From: Mycobacterium sp. IDR2000157661
Lineage (GTDB): Bacteria; Actinomycetota; Actinomycetes; Mycobacteriales; Mycobacteriaceae
Assembly: GCF_022317005.1 (NCBI RefSeq)
Contig: NZ_CP081006.1
Coordinates: 310,001 to 374,000, forward strand
Direction of reading: 5' to 3'
Length of the DNA stretch: 64,000 nucleotides
Part shown: positions 18,291 through 27,600 of the stretch, in pieces
How the letters are laid out: every line of letters begins with the position of its first letter
Numbering within the stretch: the first letter of the stretch is position 1
Made by a program: the position numbers and the translations under genes
The notes under the pieces: model-generated
What the model was told of the DNA's origin: nothing
The model's database searches: none
The model's input: the letters and a program-made list of their open reading frames with translations, nothing else

Positions 18291-18344
18291 CGATCGCATT
18301 CGAATCGACGGAGTAGTCGTTGCCGGCCATCCGCACGTGATAGT

Positions 18345-18349
18345 CCTGT
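18345..18349. repeat. Left target-site duplication CCTGT
   Basis: CCTGT directly abuts the left terminal repeat at 18350 and recurs at 20510-20514 directly after the right terminal repeat. Five bases is within the range known for IS21-family insertions. Removing the element and one copy restores a continuous alignment of the older istA sequence. Confidence 0.85.
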
Positions 18350-18402
18350 TGTTGACGACGGTCCAAATGTAGGCCAGAAGCGACGGTCGAAAAGTAGGCC
18401 AC
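18350..18402. repeat. Left terminal inverted repeat of the IS21-family element
   Basis: This 53-bp stretch starts TGTTGACGACGG and ends AAAAGTAGGCCAC. It matches the reverse complement of 20457-20509 over nearly the whole length, apart from a few substitutions (CCAAATG versus TGAAAAC in the outer part). Confidence 0.88.
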
Positions 18403-18412
18403 GTGGTTGTGG

Positions 18413-19201
18413 TTATTGTGCCGTGTTGTCTGCGCGTGCGGAGGGCAAGGTGTCGATTCCGGTGTCCTTGAGCCGATAGCTGGATCCCTTCAGGGTCAGG
18501 ACGTCGGCATGGTGCACGATGCGGTCGATCATCGCCGCGGCCACCACTTGATCACCGAACACGTCGCCCCAGCGGGCGAAGGGCAGGTTCGAGGTCAAGA
18601 TCAGCGAGGCGTGTTCATAGCGGCTGGAGACCAGTTGGAAGAACAGGTTCGCCGCGTCCTGTTCGAAGGGGATGTAGCCGACCTCGTCGACAACGAGTAA
18701 CCCGATGCGACGCAGCTTGGCCAGCTCAGCCGGGAGCCGCCCGGCGTTGTGGGCGGCCTTGAGGCGAGCGACCCAGTCCACCGCGGTGGCGAACGCGATG
18801 CGATGCCCGCTCTGCGCGGCCTTGACCGCCAATCCGATGGCGAGGTGGGTCTTGCCAGTTCCGGGTGGCCCGAGCAGGACCACGTTGGAGGCCTTGGCCA
18901 GGAACGCGCCGGTGCCGAGGTGGGCGATCATGTCCCGGTTGAGTGCGGGTTGGTGATCGAAGTTGAAGTCCTCCAAAGACTTCCGGGTCGGGAACCCGGC
19001 GGAGCGGATACGGGTCGCCGCACCGGAGGCCTCACGAGCCGCAACCTCCCGCGATAAAACGGCCGCCAGATACTCTTCGTGAGTCCAGCCGGCGTCGCGG
19101 GCTTGCTCGGCCAGGCGGGCCGCGGCGTCGCGGATGCGTGGCGCCTTGAGGGCTTGGGCGTAGTGCAGGACGGCCTTCATCGGATCCTCGGCCATGCTCA
19201 T
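18413..19201 (-). CDS. istB: IS21-family helper ATPase IstB
   Basis: IstB (262 aa) is the AAA+ ATPase that assists the IstA transposase in target selection and strand transfer. The Walker A motif GPPGTGKTHLA and Walker B LLVVDEVGY are intact, followed by LILTSNLPF (sensor 1) and the AAMIDRIVHHA region typical of IstB/DnaC-like proteins. The ATG overlaps the istA stop (ATGA), so translation is coupled; ATG 19195 is an alternative start. The length is normal for the family, so the protein looks functional. Confidence 0.95.
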   Translation of the reverse strand: MSMAEDPMKAVLHYAQALKAPRIRDAAARLAEQARDAGWTHEEYLAAVLSREVAAREASGAATRIRSAGFPTRKSLEDFNFDHQPALNRDMIAHLGTGAFLAKASNVVLLGPPGTGKTHLAIGLAVKAAQSGHRIAFATAVDWVARLKAAHNAGRLPAELAKLRRIGLLVVDEVGYIPFEQDAANLFFQLVSSRYEHASLILTSNLPFARWGDVFGDQVVAAAMIDRIVHHADVLTLKGSSYRLKDTGIDTLPSARADNTAQ

Positions 19202-20439
19202 GCCACCTCACCATCAGAAGTGACTTCGGCAGTGGTGAAGTCGACGCCGAATGCCCGGTCGTAGTCTGCCAGATCACGCACCAGCTGGTCACCGGTCGCC
19301 GGTGGCGGCCCGGCTTGGAACTGTCGACGCAACACCGCAGCGGTCTCGACGTGTTTAGGGTCGGTCAGGGTCTGTCGCGCTGCCCAGCAGCGATCGTGAG
19401 CAGCCAGCAGGCGCCCCGTCCGCATCACGGTCACCTGGGCCAGGGTGGTCCTCACCTCGACGAGCTGGCCGATCGCACTCGGATCCACCGAGTAGTCGTT
19501 GCCGGCCACCCGCAGGTAGTAGTCACGCCCCAACCGCACCGACGTCTTCGTCTCCACTGTCGGCGCCACCGGTGGCAGGGTCAGCATCTGGGCTTGGTCG
19601 GCAGCCAAGAAGTCCACCGGGCGACCATCCAACACCCGCACCCGACGACGGTTTGCGGTCGGAAGCCACAGTCCCAGTTGATCATTGAAGTCCTGCGGTG
19701 AGGTGAAGCTGCGCCCGGGCAGAAACGAAGTCTCCAGATACCGGTTGGCTCGCTCCACGATGCCCTTGGACTCGGGGTCATAGGGTTTGAGTTGCACCAG
19801 CCGCGAACCCAGCGTCCCGATCAACGCGGTGACCGGATCGGTTAACCGGCCGCGGCGTCCGATCCCGGCCTCGTTGTCCCACCACAACTCGTGCGGCACC
19901 GCGGTGAAGTTCTGTGAGAGCAGCTGCCACATCCCGGCCACCAGATCCATGGTTTGGCGCGAGGGCAGCATCACCGCGGCGATGAAGCGGGAGAACGCGG
20001 CCACCATCACCAGCACCGGCAGCATCGCCTCCTGACCGAACCCGACCGCGATCTTGGGTGCCGGGAACCACAGATCGCACTGGACCACCCGACCCGGCGG
20101 ATGCTCGAGGCGGTCGACCGGATCAGCGGGCAGGTACTCCGGGCGGATCATCCGGACCCGCTCCCCAAACCAGGAGATCGAGCCCGTCCACCCCACCCGC
20201 TCGGCGAGCACCGTCGCCGACATCCGGGGATAGGCCGACAACAACGCCCGAATCCGCGGTTCCACCTCGTTGATCGCCGAGGCCGGCGATTCCCTCTCGT
20301 ACTTTGGTGGATCGTCGCTGGCCAGCGCACTAGCCACCGTGTCACGCGCGATGCCGAGTTGACGTGCAATGGCCCGCTGCGACAAACCCTCGCTGCGGTG
20401 AAGATGCCGAATGAAGGCCCAGTCTTCCAAGGAGATCAC
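19198..20439 (-). CDS. istA: IS21-family transposase IstA
   Basis: IstA (413 aa from GTG 20439) is a DDE transposase. An N-terminal helix-turn-helix (EGLSQRAIARQLGIARDTV) is followed by a catalytic core with CDLWF (first Asp), WWDNEAG (second Asp) and GIVERAN (Glu). The C-terminal beta-rich domain contains RVAGNDYSVDPSAIG. The open frame extends to a TTG at 20481, inside the terminal repeat; GTG 20439 is preferred because VISLEDWAFIRHLHR is the usual family start and lies outside the repeat. istB follows with a 4-nt overlap. The catalytic triad is intact. Confidence 0.94.
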   Translation of the reverse strand: MISLEDWAFIRHLHRSEGLSQRAIARQLGIARDTVASALASDDPPKYERESPASAINEVEPRIRALLSAYPRMSATVLAERVGWTGSISWFGERVRMIRPEYLPADPVDRLEHPPGRVVQCDLWFPAPKIAVGFGQEAMLPVLVMVAAFSRFIAAVMLPSRQTMDLVAGMWQLLSQNFTAVPHELWWDNEAGIGRRGRLTDPVTALIGTLGSRLVQLKPYDPESKGIVERANRYLETSFLPGRSFTSPQDFNDQLGLWLPTANRRRVRVLDGRPVDFLAADQAQMLTLPPVAPTVETKTSVRLGRDYYLRVAGNDYSVDPSAIGQLVEVRTTLAQVTVMRTGRLLAAHDRCWAARQTLTDPKHVETAAVLRRQFQAGPPPATGDQLVRDLADYDRAFGVDFTTAEVTSDGEVA

Positions 20440-20456
20440 CCATCCAATCTGTATGG

Positions 20457-20509
20457 GTGGCCTACTTTTCGACCGTCGCAACTGGCCTAGTTTTCAACCG
20501 TCGTCAACA
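20457..20509. repeat. Right terminal inverted repeat of the IS21-family element
   Basis: The complement of this 53-bp segment begins TGTTGACGACGGTTGAAAAC and ends AAAAGTAGGCCAC. It mirrors the left end at 18350-18402. It lies just upstream of istA and may also contain its promoter. The target repeat CCTGT follows at 20510. Confidence 0.88.
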
Positions 20510-21002
20510 CCTGTCCCAGCCGCACCGCGGTCACCGTCTCGGTGACCGGGGCACTGGTGGCAGCGCCGCAGTGTGCTTGATCGATATCGAGGAAGTTAAC
20601 CGGAGCACCATGGAGCGCCCTCACCCGACGACTGTTAGCGGCCGGAAGACATTGCCTCGGCTTTTAGTTGAAGTCGTCGGGTGAGGTGAAGCTCGTCCGG
20701 CCAGGAACGAGGTGTCCAGATACCGGTTGGCTCGCTCCACGGTCCCCTTGGATTCGGGTCATAGGGTTTGAGTTGCACCGGCCGCGACCCAAGGATGCCC
20801 GTCAGAGCGGTGACCGGATCGGTCCATCGGCCGCGGCGCCCGGCCCGCGAGCACCGGCAGCATCCTGGGCACGGATCCGGAGCTAAAACTCGTTGATCGC
20901 TGACGGCCCCGAGGCCCGCTTCCAGGAGAGCACCACCCGACCTGGCTGGGCGGCCTACTTTTCGACCCCGTCGCGACTGGCCGGTTTCCACCATCGTAAA
21001 CA

Positions 21003-21669
21003 GGCCTGGAGCCCACGAATCCAGGTCTAGCAAACTTTCCCGCCCCTCAAGCAGGTCTACCATAACCTCGCTTACGCTGGGCAATTAACCGCCAACCGTA
21101 CACCGATAGGCAGAAACAGCACTTCTAGGTCAGCAATTCATACGGGTTCGCTAAATGAACCGAGACACCGGAGGAATTCGCTATCGGGCTACTTGCTGAA
21201 TCCGCGGGGAAGAAGAAAGAAGCCGGGCACCGATTTGAGGGTCCAATCCCGCGCTATCGTGCATGCTCAGAGTCCGTCCGCGGGCCATCGACGGTCCTAG
21301 CGCGCTGCCGAACGCAGAACCGGCGTACCTGGAACCGGGCGTTCGCCCCGGATCGGTACCCGTCACGGGCCGAAAAGGGGACCAGTGCAAAAAATAGTCG
21401 ATCTTGAAAATTAGCTGCCCGCGTTGCCGCAAAGTGTATGAGAACGCAAGTAGGCAGCTAGTCCACCACCCACAGCCGCCTGCGCATTGTCCTTCTTGTT
21501 AGCTGACCGAAGGCCTTTCCTCGAAGGTCTAAAGCCTCCATACGGCAGCGCCTATTCGATTAGGATCAACATCACACAGCAAATAGATCTGCGGCCCGAA
21601 GCAGTCCTCCAGTGGCGGCTTTCGTAGGGCCGCCTCAAACGGTCTTGTATCGGTGTTAGAAGGCATGAG
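21003..21669. other. Gene-free region upstream of giant gene 2
   Basis: No convincing gene or RNA was found in these 667 bp, which are less GC-rich than the coding sequence around them. Short open frames present (for example 21181-21432 on the minus strand) lack recognisable domains. The region lies between the end of the old IS21 relic and ATG 21670, so it should hold the promoter of giant gene 2. A GACC-N17-GGTC imperfect symmetry surrounds an AAGGCCTT palindrome near 21500-21525. No ribosome binding site clearly matches the ATG. Confidence 0.5.
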
Positions 21670-24600
21670 ATGTTCGAAGACAGGCGCGTAGCTAATCGGT
21701 CAACAGGCGGTAAGCATGCCGCAAACCGTTTTCATGCGATGTTGCCGCCGTCGGACACCAGCGCAACGCGATACGCGCGTCACATCGGCCGTACGGGCGC
21801 TCTCGCTGTCGTGCTCGGGATCGGCACTGCATTGGCCATACCAGAACTCGCCTTCGCCCCGCCAGCGTCAGCCGACACGCTGTCGGTCGACACCAGCCCC
21901 AGCCAGAGCGAGGTTCAGGAGGCGGGCGACGGAATCCCCGACTCCAACGCACCCGCCGCTGCAACGGCGCCCGAGCCGACATCGGCGACCAGCACCGTGG
22001 CCGAGCAAGCAGAGACGTCGACAGCAGCGAGCGCAACCGGCTCGACGGCGATTACGGAAACCTTCCGTAGCGGCAGCTCGCCGGAGGTCACGATCAGCCA
22101 CTCAGGTGGCGCCACAAAGGTCGCGGGTGCAAGCCCTGATGTCATCGGCGACCCCCAGGATGAGACCGAGAAGCTCGCCACACCCTCCTCGTCGGACGGC
22201 ACGCTGACATCGGATCCGACAGAGCGTCCCGCCGGCGGATCGCCGATCATCGAACAGGCCCCCCCGCTATCGACCCCAGATCAGCTGCCACCGGCGGAAG
22301 ATACACGCTCGCGAGACCGCGCCGAGGCACACGAAGCGGCGATCTCCGCCACGTCTTCAACAAGCCATCCGACTCGTGTTGATGCGCAGAGAAACGACGG
22401 TGTAAAGATCGCGGACGAGTCCACATCCGCGGTCGCCGCCGGACCTGGCCGGGTGACTGCCGATGCCAAGGCGTCGACGACTGTTCAGTCCGATCGAGTC
22501 GAGGTCGGTCGAACGGAGTTCACCGGGCCACTGGCGTCGCTCGACGTGATCTCGACCGCTGTGAGTCAGATACTGATGGCTGTCGGGACGGGCACTCTCG
22601 TCGACGGTCCCGGCGTGCCAGGGGAGTCTCCCCTGATGTTGGCGTTGCTGGGATGGGCTCGTCGGCAGAGCCAGCAGAGCAGTGCCGGGGAGCTCACACC
22701 CGACCTCGAGGCTGCGGTGAGTGCAGGCTTGCTCAGCGACCCGACGGTTTCGCCGCTCACCTTGGCTGCCGTCGCCACCACCGTGACCAACTCACCGGTC
22801 ATCGAGGGGACGACGGTCGGCGCAGCGGACCCGTTGACCGGATTGATCGAAGGTGTCCTAACCGCAGCTGATGCTGATGGTGATTCGTTGACTTATTCGG
22901 TGTCGACTCAGCCGGCCAGTGGCTCGGTGACGGTCAATCCTGATGGCACCTACAGCTATACGCCGACGGTAGCGGCGCGGCTGGCCGCCCAGCAGACCTC
23001 GTGGACCGACACGGATTCGTTCACGGTGTCGGTCAGCGACGGTCAGCACGTCGTGACGACGACTGTGACCGTGCCGGTGGCACCGGCCGATCTCACGGTG
23101 TCGGGTTCGACGGCCACCACCGGCGCCACTCCGCAGGGTGTGGTGGTGGTGGGCAACCGGGCCTATGTGGCCAACCAGGGCGCCCACACCGTGTCGGTCA
23201 TCGACATCACCACCAACACCGTGGTCAAAACCATCACGGCGGGCTATGCCCCGACCGGGATGGCCGCCAGCCCCGACAACACCAAGGTCTATGTCACCAA
23301 CGGCTGGTCCAACACCGTCTCGGTCATCGACACCGCCACCAACACCGTGTCGGCCACCATCGGGGTGGGTCAGGGCCCGGTCGCGGCGGCGGTCAGCCCC
23401 GACGGCACCCGGCTGTATGTCACCAACCTCATCGGCAACACCGTCTCGGTCATCAACACCACCACCCGCACCGTGATCGCCACCGTGGCCGTGGGCGCCT
23501 ACCCCAACGGGGTCGCCGTGAGCCCCGACGGCACCCGCGCCTACATCACCAACCAGTACTGGAACGCGGTCTCGGTGATCAACACCGCCACCAACACCGT
23601 GGTCGCCACCGTGGCCGTGGGCACCAACCCGTCCGCGGTCGCCGTGAGCGCCACCCGCGCCTATGTCACCAACCAGGGCACCAACTCGGTGTCGGTGCTC
23701 AACACCACCACCGCCACCCCCACCGTGATCGCCACCATTGCCTTGGGCGCCAACACCGCCCCCACCTCGGTGGTGCTCAGCCCCGACGGCAACCTGGCCT
23801 TCATCGCCAACAGCAACGACACCGTCACCGTCGTTGACACCGCCACCAACGCCGTGCTGCGCACCGTGCAGATCGACCCCAGCCCCGAAACCGGCACCCA
23901 CATCCTGTCCTTCAACGCCGACGGCACCCGACTGTTCATCACCGACGCCGCCGACCGCGCACTGCGATCCATCTCGCTGGTCTCCACAGCGGTGAACAAC
24001 GGCGCGCCGGTCGCGGGCACCCCCACCGTGGGCCAGCCCAACCCCAACACCGGCGCAGTCACCGGATCACTGAACTTCACCGACCCCGACGGCAACCCCC
24101 TGACCTACACCGTCCCCACCCAACCGGCCAGCGGCACCGTCACCGTCACCACCAACGGCACCTACACCTACACCCCCACCCAAGCCGCCCGCGACGCCGC
24201 GAGTCTGACTCCCGGCCCGGACTCGGCGACCTTCACCGTGCTCGCCAACGACGGGCTCAGCACCTCGCAGGTCTCGGTGACGGTGCCCATCCTGGCTTCC
24301 AACCGCGCACCAGTCGCCGGCACCCCCACCGTGGGCCAGCCCAACCCCAACACCGGCGCAGTCACCGGATCACTGAACTTCACCGACCCCGACGGCAACC
24401 CCCTGACCTACACCGTCCCCACCCAACCGGCCAGCGGCACCGTCACCGTCACCACCAACGGCACCTACACCTACACCCCCACCCAAGCCGCCCGCGACGC
24501 CGCGAGTCTGACTCCCGGCCCGGACTCGGCGACCTTCACCGTGTTCGCCAGCGACGGGAAGGCCACCGCATCGGTGACGGTCACCGTGCCGGTGTTGGCC

Positions 24601-27600
24601 GCCGCGACCGCACCCGTGGCCGGTACCCCAACGGTGAGCACTCCCGACCCCAGCACCGGAACAGTCACGGGTTCAATAAACGTCACTGATGCTGATGGTG
24701 ATCCGTTGACCTATTCGGTGTCGACTCAGCCGGCCAGCGGCTCGGTGACGGTCAATCCTGATGGCACCTACAGCTATACGCCGACGGTAGCGGCGCGGCT
24801 GGCCGCCCAGCAGACCTCGTGGACCGACACGGATTCGTTCACGGTGTCGGTCAGCGACGGTCAGCACGTCGTGACGACGACTGTGACCGTGCCGGTGGCA
24901 CCGGCCGATCTCACGGTGTCGGGTTCGACGGCCACCACCGGCGCCACTCCGCAGGGTGTGGTGGTGGTGGGCAACCGGGCCTATGTGGCCAACCAGGGCG
25001 CCCACACCGTGTCGGTCATCGACATCACCACCAACAGCGTGGTCAAGACCATCGCGGTGGGTTATGCCCCGACCGGGATGGCCGCCAGCCCCGACAACAC
25101 CAAGGTCTATGTCACCAACGGCTGGTCCAACACCGTCTCGGTCATCGACACCGCCACCAACACCGTGTCGGGCACCATCGGGGTGGGTCAGGGCCCGGTC
25201 GCGGCGGCGGTCAGCCCCGACGGCACCCGGCTGTATGTCACCAACCTCATCGGCAACAGCGTCTCGGTCATCAACACCACCACCCGCACCGTGATCGCCA
25301 CCGTGGCCGTGGGCGCCTACCCCAACGGGGTCGCCGTGAGCCCCGACGGCACCCGCGCCTACATCACCAACCAATACTCGAACGCGGTCTCGGTGATCAA
25401 CACCGCCACCAACACCGTGATCACCACCGTGGCCGTGGGCACCAACCCGTCCGCGGTCGCCGTGAGCGCCACCCGCGCCTATGTCACCAACCAGGGCACC
25501 AACTCGGTGTCGGTGCTCAACACCACCACCGCCACCCCCACCGTGATCGCCACCATTGCCCTGGGCGCCAACACCGCCCCCACCTCGGTGGTGCTCAGCC
25601 CCGACGGCAACCTGGCCTTCATCGCCAACAGCAACGACACCGTCACCGTCGTTGACACCGCCACCAACGCCGTGCTGCGCACCGTGCAGATCGACCCCAG
25701 CCCCGAAACCGGCACCCACATCCTGTCCTTCAACGCCGACGGCACCCGACTGTTCATCACCGACGCCGCCGACCGCGCACTGCGATCCATCTCGATCGGC
25801 ACCGCGGGCAACCGCGCGCCGGTCGCCGGCACCCCCACCGTGGGCCAGCCCAACCCCAACACCGGCGCAGTCACCGGATCACTGAACTTCACCGACCCCG
25901 ACGGCAACCCCCTGACCTACACCGTCCCCACCCAACCGGCCAGCGGCACCGTCACCGTCACCACCAACGGCACCTACACCTACACCCCCACCCAAGCCGC
26001 CCGCGACGCCGCAGCCACCCCCCAAGGCGCCAAGACCGCCACCTTCACCGTCGTCGCCAACGACGGGAAAGCCACCGCATCGGTCAACGTCACCGTCAAC
26101 ATCCTGCCCACACCAGCGACCAATAATCCGCCAGTCGCCGGCACCCCCACCGTGGGCCAGCCCAACCCCAACACCGGCGCAGTCACCGGATCACTGAACT
26201 TCACCGACCCCGACGGCAACCCCCTGACCTACACCGTCCCCACCCAACCGGCCAGCGGCACCGTCACCGTCACCACCAACGGCACCTACACCTACACCCC
26301 CACCCAAGCCGCCCGCGACGCCGCGAGTCTGACTCCCGGCCCGGACTCGGCGACCTTCACCGTGCTCGCCAACGACGGGCTCAGCACCTCGCAGGTCTCG
26401 GTGACGGTGCCCATCCTGGCTTCCAACCGCGCACCAGTCGCCGGCACCCCCACCGTGGGCCAGCCCAACCCCAACACCGGCGCAGTCACCGGATCACTGA
26501 ACTTCACCGACCCCGACGGCAACCCCCTGACCTACACCGTCCCCACCCAACCGGCCAGCGGCACCGTCACCGTCACCACCAACGGCACCTACACCTACAC
26601 CCCCACCCAAGCCGCCCGCGACGCCGCGAGTCTGACTCCCGGCCCGGACTCGGCGACCTTCACCGTGTTCGCCAGCGACGGGAAGGCCACCGCATCGGTG
26701 ACGGTGACCGTGCCGGTGTTGGCCGCCGCGACCGCACCCGTGGCCGGTACCCCAACGGTGAGCGCTCCCAACCCCAGCACCGGAACAGTCACGGGTTCAA
26801 TAAACGTCACTGATGCTGATGGTGATCCGTTGACCTATTCGGTGTCGACTCAGCCGGCCAGCGGCTCGGTGACGGTCAATCCTGATGGCACCTACAGCTA
26901 TACGCCGACGGTAGCGGCGCGGCTGGCCGCCCAGCAGACCTCGTCGGCCGACACGGATTCGTTCACGGTGTCGGTCAGCGACGGTCAGCACGTCGTGACG
27001 ACGACTGTGACCGTGCCGGTGGCACCGGCCGATCTCACGGTGTCGGGTTCCACGGCCACCACCGGCGCCACTCCGCAGGGTGTGGTGGTGGTGGGCAACC
27101 GGGCCTATGTGGCCAACCAGGGCGCCCACACCGTGTCGGTCATCGACATCACCACCAACACCGTGGTCAAAACCATCACGGCGGGCTATGCCCCGACCGG
27201 GATGGCCGCCAGCCCCGACAACACCAAGGTCTATGTCACCAACGGCTGGTCCAACACCGTCTCGGTCATCGACACCGCCACCAACACCGTGTCGGCCACC
27301 ATCGGCGTGGGTCAGGGCCCGGTCGCGGCGGCGGTCAGCCCCGACGGCACCCGGCTATATGTCACCAACCTCATCGGCAACACCGTCTCGGTCATCAACA
27401 CCACCACCCGCACCGTGATCGCCACCGTGGCCGTGGGCGCCTACCCCAACGGGGTCGCCGTGAGCCCCGACGGCACCCGCGCCTACATCACCAACCAATA
27501 CTCGAACGCGGTCTCGGTGATCAACACCGCCACCAACACCGTGGTCGCCACCGTGGCCGTGGGCACCAACCCGTCCGCGGTCGCCGTGAGCGCCACCCGC

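Larger units (their letters stand above)
18350..20509 (-). mobile_element. Intact IS21-family insertion sequence (2160 bp)
   Basis: The element is bounded by long terminal inverted repeats: TGTTGACGACGG... at 18350-18402 and its complement at 20457-20509. Each terminus contains two subrepeats of the type GCGACGGTCGAAAAGTAGGCC, the multiple transposase-binding sites typical of IS21. It carries istA and istB in one leftward operon with a 4-nt overlap, both apparently intact. Flanking CCTGT repeats are the target duplication. It sits inside an older, decayed istA between the two giant repeat genes. Confidence 0.93.
18286..21002 (-). mobile_element. Decayed older IS21-family element, interrupted by a newer IS21 copy
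   Basis: Two pieces of one degenerate istA flank the intact element. The left piece (about 18286-18349) encodes a RMAGNDYSVDSNAIG segment, equivalent to RVAGNDYSVDPSAIG of the intact IstA. The right piece (20510 to about 21002) continues exactly at the next homologous position, with frameshifted segments such as LKPYDPN. It ends in a sequence resembling the IS21 terminal repeat (CGGCCTACTTTTCGACC... near 20950, ending TAAACA at 21002). The left end, including istB, is gone. The coordinates include the inserted newer element. Confidence 0.75.

Noticed and set aside
21181..21432. Minus-strand 83-codon open frame in the gene-poor stretch
   Set aside because: No recognisable domain, no ribosome binding site, and the surrounding composition looks noncoding.
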